Shown: positions 47,990 to 59,778 of the stretch, in pieces | How positions within the stretch are numbered: the first letter of the stretch is position 1 | Layout of the letters: each line of letters opens with the position of its first letter | Source: Zygnema cylindricum | Lineage: Eukaryota; Streptophyta; Zygnematophyceae; Zygnematales; Zygnemataceae | NCBI GenBank assembly: GCA_037447655.1 | Contig: JBBHKE010001496.1 | Span: 126,001-190,000 of the forward strand | Direction of reading: 5' to 3' | DNA length: 64,000 nucleotides | Translations under genes and position numbers: made by a program | Notes under the pieces: generated by a model | What the model saw: only the letters and a program-made list of their open reading frames with translations | Database searches by the model: none | Told to the model about the DNA's origin: nothing

Positions 47990-49090
47990 AAAAAAAAAAA
48001 GAGTCCTTAAGTCCTAAAGTCCAGTTCAGTCTTAGAGTTAGTCGTTGTCTTCTCTCCCTCCCTTCCTCCCTCTCTCCCCCCCTCCCTTTTTTTTTTTTTT
48101 TTGGATTGGTCCATCTAGCCCAATGTGGCGATGATTAATAGATAACAATTAATATTAATAGATAATAATTAATAATAGTTAACGATAATTAATAATAATA
48201 AGCTGCTTTATCAAAAAACACGGTATAGGAAATCATGTGAGTACATGGGAACCGTAATTTCGGAGAATCCACACCAAAACTGAAAAAAGGTATGAAAAAA
48301 AAGACAGAAACTTAAAATGAAAAACATTGCGAAAGTAGCTAAAACTAAAGAAAAGGTGTCTTAACAAAAAGAGAGGAAAAGGACAAGAAGCCCAAAACCA
48401 ATAACAAAACCGACCCTAATAATAAAAACTACCAAACCAGCACACAACACAAGTAAAAACCACTAAAACTTAGGGTTTCAGCTTTTCCTAGGGTTTTGAG
48501 TTTATTTAGGGCTTTTTAAGGGTTTTTATAGGAATTTTTAGGGTTTTTTTTGAGGTTTTTTAAGGGTGTTCTAGATGTTTTTAGGGTTTGTAAGGAGTTT
48601 TTTTAAGGCATGACAACCATGAAGCTGTTCCGGTAGTTAAATGCTGCTAAATAAATAAATAAAAATAAAAAAAACTAAAAATAACAACAACAACAAATAA
48701 AGAAAGCCATGAAGATTAATACGGTATTACAAATAGTTACAACGGTAAACAAATGAACAAAAGAATTATGGAAAATTAGTTGATAAAGTAATTGTTTTTT
48801 AGGGAACTAAAATGGAACATGTGATGACTCAAAACTATCCCTCTACAAAAAAAAAAAAGAGAAAAAAAAAAACCGTGGATTCAAACTCCGTCCCTCTTAA
48901 TTCGAACTATAAAATGAATTTAAAAAATAAATTCCCTCCATTGAAAGTATTAAGCTCTATTAAAGAATTAAACCTAATAAAGAATTAAGCTCAATAAAAA
49001 ACCATTCTTCCACTATTTCAACCCTAAAGAAAACTCGTATTTTATTTTAACTCCGCACTTTATTTTATCTTCGTATTTAATAAATTCCAC
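47990..49090. other. AT-rich stretch without gene
   Basis: Nothing recognised except poly-A/T runs and scattered TTTAGGG-like strings (48470-48600), similar to 44578-44630 and 46865-46920. Confidence 0.5.
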
Positions 49091-49095
49091 CCTAT

Positions 49096-52000
49096 TTAAG
49101 AAGATTGCGTGGGAATAGCTCCGTTAAGAGCTGCCGCGAGTGCTGCCAAAACTTGCGGTCCCGAAATATCCGGAGCGAATCCTACGAAAGCCATAACGGT
49201 CGCTAATAGAGCCGAGAGACCCGATTGGACGAGCTCTCCCGAACCGACACTTGGCAGCGAATCGGTGAGCGCCGGCAAAGTCGGGAGAATCGTCGTCAGA
49301 AACGACGCCAAAGTCGTCGTCGAAGTCGCAGTCGCAATCGCACTCGCAGTCGCCGTCGCACATGTACCTACAGTCAAACGAACAAATAAAATAAAATATA
49401 TTAAAATAATAAATAATATAGTGCGAAAAATAATATAGTGCGAAATGTTCGAACGGAAAAATGACAAAAGCACCGAGGGGACGGTCGCACATGTTACCTA
49501 AAGTCAAACGAACAAATAAAATAAATATATTAAAATAATAAATAATATAGTGCGAAAAATAATATAGTGCGAAATGTTCGAACGGAAAAATGACAAAAGC
49601 ACCGAGGGGACGGTCGCACATGTTACCTAAAGTCAAACGAACAAATAGAATAAAAAAAAAGAAATAAAATAAAGTAAAATAAGATAAGAAATTATATAGT
49701 GCGAAATGTTCTAACGGAAAAATGACAAAAGCAGAGAGGACGCGGGATATTTAGTACGGCTGACCGTACGATCGAAAGTACGAGCGGTCGGTCGAGGACG
49801 AATCAAAAGGAGGCACAAAATTGAGAAAACAGACAATAAAAAAATAAAAGACACTTAGGGTAACCTTCCATCAGGCGAAAAGTGGGGTTGTTTACTGGAG
49901 AAAGTACCGTTCCGTACTAGGCCGTACTGTTTTTTTTTTTTTTTTTCAAAAGCTTTTCTAAAGCTAAAAAAGATCCTTTCCCCGTGCACACGTGTCCACT
50001 TTTCGATTGGAGGTCGCTGATCGGAAGGTGGCAATCTTACCTTTCAATCGCAACCGTCGGATTAACAATCCGATAAGTGCACGGAAAAAAAATGCAGGGT
50101 GTAAAACTGTACTGACGAAAAGACACGTGTCTATTTTGAGCTTGTGCTAAAAAAAGTCATGGTAATAAGACAAGCGAATTATAAGGGAAGAAGACAGAAA
50201 GATGTTTGTCGGTATTCAAATTTAGAATTTGATTCATTTTGACAGTACTGTACTGTACATACGAATAATCGAACGACTGTACGTTTTTCTGTACGTATTC
50301 GGATACATTTTGAGTGAGCGAAAGAAAGTACGTACGGAGTAAAAAGTCACGGTAAACAAAAATTATTATTAAAAAAAACGAAAAAAGCAGAGAGAGAGAG
50401 GGGGAGATAGAGAGGTAAAGGGAGAGAGGGAGGGAGAGGGAGGGAGGAGGGAGAGGGAGAGGGCGAGGGGCGAGGGAGAGGGCGAGGGCGAGGGAGAGGG
50501 CGAGGGAGAGGGCGGAGGGCGAGGGAGAGGGAGAGGGCGAGAGAGAGGGCGAGGGAGCGAAAGAAAGTACGTACGGAGAAAAAAGACACGGTAAACAAAA
50601 ATTATTATTAAAAAAAACGAAAAAAGCAGAGAGAGAGAGGGGGAGATAGAGAGGTAAAGGGGGAGAGGGAGGAAGAGGGAGGGAGAGGGAGGGAGAGGGA
50701 GAGGGCGAGGGAGAGGGCGAGGGAGCGAGAGCGAGGGCGAGGGAGAGGGCGGAGAGGGAGGGATAGAAAGCGGGAGAAAAAGAAAGAGAGAGTGAGAGAG
50801 AGAGAGTGAGAGACTGAGACAGAGAGACACTAACTGAGGACAAACTGACTACGGACTCGGAAACGAGGGCAGTTAATCGTACCGTCGTCCGTACAAGCGG
50901 TGGAGGACGAATTAGAAGTCGACGTCGCGCTCGACGACGTGGCGATCGCTTGGAGCGCCGCGGGAAAAGCGTTAGTGAGAGATTGGGCGAGGAGAGTGAG
51001 GTTAAAATACGGCCACCCAGAAGACGAGGGAGAGGAAGAAGAGGGAGAGGAAGAGGAGAAGAGAGGAGAAGTGGTCGACGAAGGCGTCCCTCCGAGGGAG
51101 ACGGTCCAACTTGTGTAGGAGATGGAGGCGGAGAGGGCCGAGCCGAGGGAGTCGGAGGAGGAGGATCCGAGAAGGGAGGAAGGGAAGAGGAGGCTTGGGA
51201 GAATATCGGCCGTATCGGCTTTCGAAAAGAGAGGGCCTTGGATCGCACAATCGGGATAGGTCTCGGATGTCACACAAAGGGAAAAAGCTGCATATCATAA
51301 ATGTATGGGAATTAGGTGGAGAGTCGCTTATTATTGTTCAGAACACCATATTGGTCCACAACAAAAAGTTCACTACCTTCGCATTTTATTATTTTTGTCC
51401 CATATCTTACATTTTAGTACAAACACTGATAATTATACGACATTTGTACTTATACGTGCTCCACACACAAAATTTGTAAAGCTACGTACTAGGTGGAGAG
51501 TGAGGAGAGAGGAGAGAGGAGAGAGGAGAGGGAGAGGGGAAGGGGGAAAGGGGAAAGGGGAGAGAGGAGAGAGGAGAGGGGAAAGTGAGGAAGGTAGAGG
51601 AAAAAAGAGCTGAGAATGGTGAGCAGGGAGGAAAGGGAGAAGGAGAGAAAGGACGGAGAGAAAAGTGAAATGTAAAGAGATAAAAGTACGGTTGGTTTGT
51701 GTTTTTAGGACCCTAAAAGTAACTAAAAACATTATCTTATATATTCTTCAGTATCTTAGGAATTATTTTATTGCATTAGGTGTGTTACTTACCCGGGGGG
51801 TCGGCTAAAATGTTCGCAATGGAGCCTATATCGCATGGAACCGTTCCCGCAAAGCCGTATCCGTAAGGAGAAGAAGACAAAAATGTATTTGAACACGATA
51901 ATTTTGCCAAAACTGCTCCATTTCCGTCGATTATTAGGGCATCGACAGGCAAACTATTGACAAAAGAATGACATAAAAAACAAGAAAAACGGCGTCAAAA

Positions 52001-52798
52001 ATAAAATAATGGTGTCGAAAACAAAAAAAAAATGGCGTTTAAATCTAAAAAATGGCATCGAAAACAAAAACAATGCCAAAAACAAAAACAATATGGCATC
52101 AAAAACTAAAAACAAAAAGACATCAGAGACAAAATGGATTTTAGGCAAGATTGCTTGTTCTAAGCTTGCGAAAATCATGACCACAATTAGTGTAGTAACC
52201 ACTTAATATAAGATATTGATTTAAATGATTTGATTTGAACTCTATATAGCTTAAAATGGTAAAAAAAAAAAAAAACATTTATTAGTAGGACAATCACACA
52301 ATTTGGGAGGATTGCAGCAACCTTGGTATGAAGTCATATTGGTATGATACTAAGAAAAAAATGAAGAAAAAAAATTTGTGAAGAGAAAAGATGAATCAAA
52401 CAAGTTTGTAGAGTTTTCAAAAATCTTGTTTTAATCAAGGTTTAATCAGATAAGATATTCAATCTAAGATAATTTATTTAATCGAAGAAATCGCGACTAC
52501 AAAGTAAAACAAACAAAAAACTGAAGGTCAAACTATCAACGTACCGATCAAAACCCAACGATTTTAATAAAAGCCCAACAAAATAAAACTATAAAATTTA
52601 AAGTTTTAAACACCCATTTTCCATACCCAATTCCTAGTACATCGGCCACAAAAAGCAAAATTCCTCCCGTGATCGGGTCAACCAATAGGAATGCCAACCC
52701 CACTCCTCCACTAGAAGACAAACATCCACTAGAAGACAATTTTGTCGCTAGCAAAACCCGGGTTTTGAGGGGAAATACTTCCAAATTCGACCTCCGTA
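49096..52798 (-). CDS. Multi-exon gene of unknown family (Ala/Ser-rich C-terminus)
   Basis: Four exons fit by splice sites and phase. A: from about 52798 (5' end uncertain) to 52627, ending GGILLFVADVLGIG. B: 51953-51793, LPVDALIIDGNGAVLAKLSC to IGSIANILADPP. C: 51287 to about 50850, SLCVTSETYPDCAIQGPLFS, then a Ser-rich part and SSTACTDDGTINC. D: 49377-49096, TCATATASAIATATSTTTLA, then SALLATVMAFVGFAPDISGP, ending PTQSS and TAA. Junctions A/B (phase 2) and B/C (phase 1) match exactly with GT/AG borders; C/D is phase 1, but several GT sites near 50835-50850 would serve. Spaced Cys residues, the hydrophobic strand-like segments and Ser/Ala-rich tail suggest a secreted or wall protein, but I recognise no family. 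Upstream exons and a signal peptide were not found. Confidence 0.55.
49374..49640 (-). repeat. Tandem ~123-bp copies of the exon D acceptor/exon head
   Basis: On the minus strand CGTTTGACTTTAGGTAACATG (acceptor plus exon head) occurs at about 49622 and 49497, upstream of the real CGTTTGACTGTAGGTACATG at 49377. The intervening AATATAGTGCGAAA segments are repeated as well. The two upstream copies carry an extra base. Confidence 0.88.
49960..50110. mobile_element. Fragment related to MITE family A interior
   Basis: CGTGCACACGTGTCCACTTT and CTTTCAATCGCAACCGTCGG resemble the centre of A3 and A4, but the TIRs are missing. Lies in intron C/D of the unknown minus-strand gene. Confidence 0.45.
50320..50790. 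repeat. Tandem duplication, ~237 bp, with (GAGGGA)n
   Basis: AAAGTACGTACGGAG, ACGGTAAACAAAAATTATTA, GAAAAAAGCAGAGAG and a GAGGGCGAGGGA tract occur twice in the same order (50331 and 50567). The long minus frames over it are artefacts. Confidence 0.8.
51954..52200. repeat. Degenerate ~28-bp repeat upstream of exon B acceptor
   Basis: AATGGCGTCgAAAACAAAAA recurs five or six times with drift, immediately 5' (minus strand) of exon B. Intronic. Confidence 0.6.
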
Positions 52799-53094
52799 CT
52801 AATGATGGTTCTTGTATTTTATGGGACGGTACGGAATTGGAGGTGTTCGGATTGGGAAGGAGGGAGAGGGGGAGAGAGAGAGAGGAGAGGGAGGAGAGGG
52901 AGAGGAATGAAATGAAAAAGAGGAAGGGGGATGGGCAAAAATTTGGCATATTGTTAATTTTAAAAGTTTGCGAAAGTTTTTGTTTTAGTTTTTCAATTTT
53001 TTATTTTTTTTGTGCGTCAAATCTTGAATTTCAATGTTGTATTTTTAGATTGGGGGAAATCATGAAAAGGATGGAAAAGAATTTGAATTACTAT

Positions 53095-53250
53095 TAAACA
53101 ATAGAAAAATTATCCAGAGAGAGGGAGAGAGGGAGAGGGAGGGAGAGAGGGAGAGAGGGAGAGGGAGGGAGAGAGGGAGAGAGGGAGAGGGAGAGAGAGA
53201 GGGGGAGAGAGGGAGAGAGAGAGAGAGGGATGGGGAGAGGGAGAGAGAGG
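53095..53250. repeat. (GAGAGGGA)n tract
   Basis: Simple purine repeat, followed at 53327-53352 by (CA)n. No gene. Confidence 0.85.
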
Positions 53251-53890
53251 GGATAGAGGTGAATGAGTCTAAAACTGTCACATGAAACAGAAAACATTAA
53301 ATGTTTGTGTAGAAGAAAAAAAAAACACACACATACACACACACACACACACATACCTTGTATGTATTTTTTATTCGGGCAGCGGAAAAAGTTTCGAGAA
53401 TAGTCTCCCACTCCCTCTTGTCATAGCCTGCCACCTGGCGCCGGAGGGGGGGGGGGGTAAGGTTTATTAGGGTTCTTTTAGGTTTTTTTATATGTTTTTT
53501 TTTTATGGTTTCTTTTTGATGGTTTTTTTTGGCTTTGTTTCATATAGTTTATGTTTTTAATGTTTTTTTTCGTGATTTTAAAGACTTCCAAACTTCCTAT
53601 TCCCCTTGACCTCCTGCGTTTCTCTCCGCTCTCACTCCCTCTCTCTTTCTTCCTTTCCCTCTCGCTTTTCTTCTCCCTTTCCACTTGCCCTCCTCCACAA
53701 TTTCCCTCTCCCGTTCCCTCTGCCTCTCCGTTTCTCCCTCCCTCTCCCTCTTTCCCCGTATCCTTTCTTGTTCTCCCTTCCCTGCTACAGTTTCCATCCC
53801 TTTTACTTCTCCCTTTCTCCCTCCCAGCCAGCCCCTCCCCACCCCCCCAGCGCCTCTCCCCTTCCCCCCCCTCTCTCCCCTCGTGTTCCC

Positions 53891-53900
53891 NNNNNNNNNN
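53891..53900. other. Assembly gap (10 N)
   Basis: Ten undetermined bases at the edge of a CT-rich tract (53600-53890); true length unknown. Confidence 0.95.
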
Positions 53901-53904
53901 CAAT

Positions 53905-55900
53905 AAAATAAATAGACTAGACGTAACAAAATGAAAGAGTCAAAGACTTAAAATAGTCGTAAAAAAAAAAAAAATAACGTAGTACAAAAAAATAAATTAG
54001 TAAAAAAAAAACGAAGTAGTAAAAAAAACCTTCAAATGAACTACGAACTTAAAGAAAATGGAAAAAACGTAGAAAAACAAAAAAACATTCAAATAAACTT
54101 TACAACTTAATAATTTAGATACACTCATTAACTTTGTAAAAAAAAGAAAACATTTAAACTAACTTAGAAAATTAAAAACAGAGAGAAAGGGAGAGAGAGA
54201 GAGAGAGAGAGAGAGAATAAATGACAGGTAAGTCAGCGAGGAAAATTGACATAAAAAAACAGAAAAGAAAAAAATAAGGAAAAGTCAATGACAGGTAAAT
54301 TGAAAGTGGTGAGAAATACAGTTATAAAAAAACATTGAAAAATGCAAAAATTAAAAGATTCAATCAAATTTACAAAAGAAAAAAAATGTTTCAATTACTC
54401 ACATAGATTTAATAATTCAACATTTCAAATAAACTTACAAAAAAACAAAAAGATGCAAAAAAGGTAAAAGAAATTCAAGCATCAAGTAAACTTCCAAAAA
54501 AAATGATGAAGCAAAAAAAAAATGATTAAATAAAAAAACATGATGCAATAAAAAAAAAAAAAATGCTGATAAAATTCAGAAACTGAGAAAGTAAAACAAT
54601 GCAGATCAGATAAATAAAATAACTACTAGTAAGACAATTGAACTAAAAATTTCAGAGGAAAAACAAAAAGTCAAAATGCCAGAAAGCAAATGAATAATAC
54701 TCACTGACAAATGGAGACACAGAGAGAGGGAGGGAGAGGGAGGAAGAGATAGAGAAAGGAGAGGGAGAGAGAGAGGGAGGGGGGGGGAGAGAGAGAGAGA
54801 GAGAGGGAAACACAGCAGAAATACCGGTAAACACAACAATACAGACAAACAAAAAATAACTTGAAACAGTAACAGTAAATAATTTAAAAAAGAAACACAA
54901 ATGCGGGTAGCTTCTGATGCAAACAAGTGCAGAAAATAATAAAAATGATAAATAATAATATATAATTATAAATAACAATATGTAATGATAAAAAATAATA
55001 CAGAATAACACAGAAAATCGAAAAATAAAAAAAGGAGAGAAAAACTGAAGAAAAAGATTAACACATAAATGAAAGAGCGGAAAAAATCAGCTATAAATAA
55101 AAAGAAAAAAAAATATATTATACTCAATAATACAAATAATAATAACAATATAAACAGATGAAACAGCCGAAAGAAAGAGAACTTCAAAAAAACGGAAAAA
55201 AAATGCAGCAACAGAAGGAAAAAAAACATCAAGCAGACAAAAAAAAATCTTTGAGAAAAAAAAACAATATATATATAAATAAATCCCAGACAAATTTGTG
55301 TAATGTTTTCATTTATTTGTATGCACTACAGTGTTTGATGCTACTAATTTGTCAGGGATTTTTTAATATATATGCAACAAAAAAATCCCCAGCAAAATAA
55401 TAAACAAAAAGAGCATAAAAATAAACGAAAACAGCAGACTAAAACAAAATGCAGACAAAATTTACAGAAAAAAAAATAATAAATAAATATTTTAAAAAAA
55501 GAAAGAAAAGTGAAAAAATTGCAAAAAAGTGCATCGTAGAAACGACAAAACAATGCAAGATCAAAAAAGATAAAACAATGCAGCGTCAGAAAAAAACAAA
55601 AAAAATGCAACATCAGAAAAGACAAACCAGTGCAACATCAGAAAAGAAAAAACAACGGAACATCAGAAAATGACAAACAAAAATGCAGGCAAACAGGAAG
55701 ATTCTTGAAAAATCTTCTTACATTGAAACAATATTATCAGTCACCAGCCCTGCAAAGGAGCTTTAAGAAGAATCTGTAAAACACTCCAAGTCTTGACTAG
55801 ATGTTCTCTAATAGCAAAAGAATAAATGTCACAATTCAAACCAGCCAGTCAAGTTTTAGGTCAAATCATCACCGACAAAACTATATAAACATTAGGGTTA
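53905..55900. other. A-rich stretch without recognisable gene
   Basis: Dominated by AAAAAAT/AACAAA. Small degenerate repeats AAACAATGCAgcaTCAGAAAA occur at 55540-55680. (GA)n at 54180-54215 and 54720-54810. Lys/Asn or Phe-rich frames are artefacts. Confidence 0.6.
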
Positions 55901-55924
55901 AGCTGTTTACAAACAAATGTCACA

Positions 55925-57520
55925 TCACAATGGCAGAGACAAAAGGCAAATGTCACGTCACAGTTGCGGAGACAAAGATAAATGGCACGCCACAATAGCA
56001 GAGACAGAAGGCAAATGTGACGTCACAATAGCAGAGACAGAAGGCAAACATGATGTCAAAATAGCGAGACAGAAGGCAAATGTGACGTCAAAATAGCAGA
56101 GACAGAAGGCAAATGTGACGTCAAAATAGCAGAGACAGAAGGCAAATGTGACGTAAAAATAGCAGAGACAAAAGGCAAATGTAACGTCACAATAGCAGAG
56201 GCAGAAGGCAAATGTGACGTCACAATAGCAGAGACAGAAGGCAAATGTGACGTCACAATAGCAGAGACAGAAGGCAAATGTGATGTCACAATAGCAGAGG
56301 CAGAAGGCAAATGTGACGTCAAAATAGCAGAGACAAAAGGCAAATGTCACGTCACAATAGCAGAGGCAGAAGGCAAATGTCACGTCACAATGGCAGAGGC
56401 AGAAGGCAAATGTCACGTCACAATAGCAGAGGCAGAAGGCAAATGTGACGTCACAATAGCGAGACAGAAGGCAAATGTGACGTCAAAATAGCAGAGACAG
56501 AAGGCAAATGTCACGTCACAATAGCAGAGACAGAAGGCAAATGTGACGTCACAATAGCAGAGACAGAAGGCAAATGTGACGTCAAAATAGCAGAGACAGA
56601 AGGCAAATGTCACGTCACAATGGCAGAGGCAGAAGGCAAATGTCACGTCACAATAGCAGAGGCAGAAGGCAAATGTGACGTCACAATAGCGAGACAGAAG
56701 GCAAATGTGACGTCAAAATAGCAGAGACAGAAGGCAAATGTCACGTCACAATAGCAGAGACAGAAGGCAAATGTGACGTCAAAATAGCAGAGACAGAAGG
56801 CAATGTCACGTCACAATAGCAGAGGCAGAAGGCAAATGTAACGTCACAATAGCAGAGGCAGAAGGCAAATGTGACATCACAATAGCGAGACAGAAGGCAA
56901 ATGTGACGTCAAAATAGCAGAGACAGAAGGCAAATGTCACGTCACAATAGCAGAGACAGAAGGCAAATGTGACGTCACAATAGCAGAGACAGAAGGCAAA
57001 TGTGACGTCAAAATAGCAGAGACAGAAGGCAAATGTCACGTCACAATGGCAGAGGCAGAAGGCAAATGTCACGTCACAATAGCAGAGGCAGAAGGCAAAT
57101 GTGACGTCACAATAGCAGAGACAGAAGGCAAATGTGACGTCAAAATAGCAGAGACAGAAGGCAAATGTCACGTCACAATAGCAGAGACAGAAGGCAAATG
57201 TGACGTCAAAATAGCAGAGACAGAAGGCAATGTCACGTCACAATAGCAGAGGCAGAAGGCAAATGTAACGTCACAATAGCAGAGGCAGAAGGCAAATGTG
57301 ACGTCAAAATAGCAGAGACAGAAGGCAAATGTGACATCACAATAGCGAGACAGAAGGCAAATGTGACGTCACAATAGCAGAGACAGAAGGCAAATGTCAC
57401 GTCACAATAGCAGAGACAGAAGGCAAATGTGACGTCACAATAGCAGAGGCAGAAGGCAAATGTGACGTCACAATAACAGAGACAGAAGGCAAATGTGACA
57501 TCACAATAGCAGAGACAAAT
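55925..57520. repeat. 33-bp tandem array with TGACGTCA, ~48 copies
   Basis: Unit GCAGAGACAGAAGGCAAATG + TGACGTCACAATA. Most copies hold the perfect palindrome TGACGTCA (bZIP/CRE core) or the variants GTCACGTCAC and GTGACGTCAAAA. Variants alternate in higher-order blocks: the order of CACAATA, AAAATA and TCACGTCAC types near 56450-56600 recurs near 56680-56800 and 56890-57040. Some units are one to three bases short (for example GCGAGACAG). Because the unit is a multiple of three, both strands stay open, but indels break every frame, so it is not a gene. Copies beginning AAACAAATGTCACATCAC at 55912 mark the edge. Confidence 0.92.
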
Positions 57521-57599
57521 ATCGCCTTTCAAACCAACCAGGCGAGCTGCTTCCAGTCAGGTCATTACCAGCAAACCTTCGCCGGAGATTAGGGTTGAC

Positions 57600-58690
57600 T
57601 TGCCGAACAACAAAAATAAAATAAAAAAGGCAGCAGAAAAATGTCACGTCACACTAGTAGAAAGGAACGCAGTGTGAGAGTCAGGAGAGAGAGCAAGGAG
57701 ACAATTGGAAAGAATGGGAGAAAGTTGCTCTCACGTTCACAATATGTCGATTTTTAGGTCAGTGTGAATGTTCCTTCAATAAGAGAGAACAACAGCAGAG
57801 AAGGAAATGAAAAAAAACAAAATGAAAGCAAAAAAACTGGTGTGATACCCAGGAGGAATATCCGTCATTTCTGGGAGGTTGGAACTTGGAATTCAATAGT
57901 GCGCGATAGATACGTACACATTTTTTACATTAAAAGTACATGCATAAGTACATGTTTTGTACTCATACGTACGAATCGCATGTTCGTACAGTTCCCGGTG
58001 CGTATACCTTACTCCAATTTCGTAAAAGTGACGCCACTTCAGAATCCTTTACGTGACGTCACATACCGTGGCCTGGAAGGAACAGCCAATGAACGTCCTT
58101 GAACATACAAGTGTCAAGAAGCCGCCACGTGTTTGACGTAGGCATTCGAGTCAAGTTCCTAAACCGCCATCATTTCCACGTGTCAAATCCTCATTGGCGT
58201 TTTTTCTTATCGTGAGGTTCCGTAAAATGCGGAGGAACGATTAGAATGCCTGTGTCGGAGTGCGACTGTCACCGACTTTCCTGCCGGAAGGAAGTTTTGC
58301 ACGTGCGGTCGAGCTGGTTTGACGGCCTCTGAAGAAGCAGAAAATTTGAAATCCGTTTGAACTTTGAAGGGCTGGCGACTGGCGCGCAGCGACAATTTCA
58401 AAGTTTCAATACTTTTCAAACAACAATTCCTTGGCATAATGTATATAGGATGGCATAAATATGGTATCGTTGGATATCGAGAAGTTCCAGTATTGGTGCT
58501 TCCGCAGCGTTTGCGTCATCCTGATCTGATCTTACGCCGGTACCGTCGTTTCCGATACCGGGAAATCTTTTCAGTATTTCGTCTGGAAAATATGTCGAGT
58601 ACACAATACAGTACTGTACTGTACAGTACTGTACCGTATCAATCTTTCGTACAGAATCAACGAAGAAGATTTCGTACAGAAATATTCAAA
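57600..58690. other. No recognisable gene; palindromic GTACTGTAC cluster
   Basis: Open frames at 57764-58102 and 58364-58696 lack family resemblance. 58600-58640 is a nearly perfect string of ACAGTACTGTAC palindromes. 58115-58180 has CCACGTGT and CCACGTGTC elements. Confidence 0.4.
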
Positions 58691-58691
58691 T

Positions 58692-59173
58692 CATAGTTGT
58701 TCAAATCGTGCGATTTTTTCCTTTTTTCCGATTAAAACGTATAATTCGTGACTTTTGAATAAATCGGAAAAAAACGCGATGTACTTTCTGTCCGGTAAAC
58801 TGAACGGCTAATTCACGGAAACTGTACGTCATTTTACGATAACTGTACGGTTTTGTACGGTAAGTGTACGGAATTTGACGAAAAGATACGTTGCACTTCG
58901 TAGTACTTTCTGTCCGGTAAACTGAACAGAAATTTTACGAGAATGTACGAAATTGTACCAAAAATGTACGGACTATTACGAAAAGATACGGAAAATGTAC
59001 GAAGAAGGTACAAACTGCGGTATATGTGAAATCTATTTTTGTTTACATGTACGGAATAGTACGGACGAAAATTCATTAACGATTTTTACGATTTTTTCAG
59101 AAGGTTCAATGCGTTTGTTACGTATAATTCGTCACGATTAAATCGCTCGCACTAAACGCCGTGAACAACTATG
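58692..59173. mobile_element. hAT-like element family I, copy I3, intact ends
   Basis: CATAGTTGTTCA at the left and TGAACAACTATG at the right, with a perfect 8-bp duplication ATTCAAAT at 58684-58691 and 59174-59181. The interior repeats GTACGGAAT/GTACGAAA. Non-coding. Confidence 0.88.
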
Positions 59174-59778
59174 ATTCAAATACATTTCGTACGGCGATGT
59201 ACAGTACAGTACAGTCTGTACTCTGTAGTCACTAAAGTAAGACCGATTTTAATACGGTTCAGTGCAATATAGTCAAGACGTTAGTGCAGGAGCAGCTCCA
59301 TGGAGAGGAAGTCTCTACCTCTCCCTCTCCCTCTCCCTCTCCCTCTCCCTCTCCCTCCCCCACCCTCACCTGATTCCCACAGACATCACTAAATTTTTAC
59401 CCTATGATAAGATTCATTTTGAATTTCAAATGACTGGATGATTTTTGGTCTTTTGGTTCCTTTTTCTCCAGAAATGTGCTTAGTAAGACTTATTTTGTTA
59501 GAAGTACCACCAATCTCTAGAAAAAAAATTACATTTTTTTTCAGAATCAATCAAAAGAAAGAGAAATAAGTCTCCTAAGTTTAGTTTTAAATTATTTTTA
59601 TGCTCTTCTTTCTTTCAAAAATAACATTTTACAAGTCAAATGGGGTGGAATGTGGAAATCTACCACCAAAAATAACCTTTATTTCAAGCGTGTTGCTCAT
59701 TTATTTTCCAATTCAAGTTATTATCGACTTCATAATCAAAGGTTGTTTTCCAATTTTTCACGCAAAGAAACGGATAAA

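Noticed and set aside
44578-48600. Interstitial telomeric repeats (TTTAGGG)
   Set aside because: Only scattered TTTTAGGGTTTTT-like strings in T-rich sequence, not a regular array.
50157-51248. 363-residue minus frame
   Set aside because: Mostly (GAGGGA)n duplicated tract; the overlapping exon C of the unknown gene uses another frame with correct splice phases.
55925-57520. 33-bp array as a CRISPR array
   Set aside because: No unique spacers between repeats; units are contiguous variants of one sequence, in a eukaryotic intron-bearing genome.
55958-57532. Repeat protein encoded by the 33-bp array (frames on both strands)
   Set aside because: The unit length is divisible by three, so frames stay open by chance on both strands, and indels in several units break each of them.
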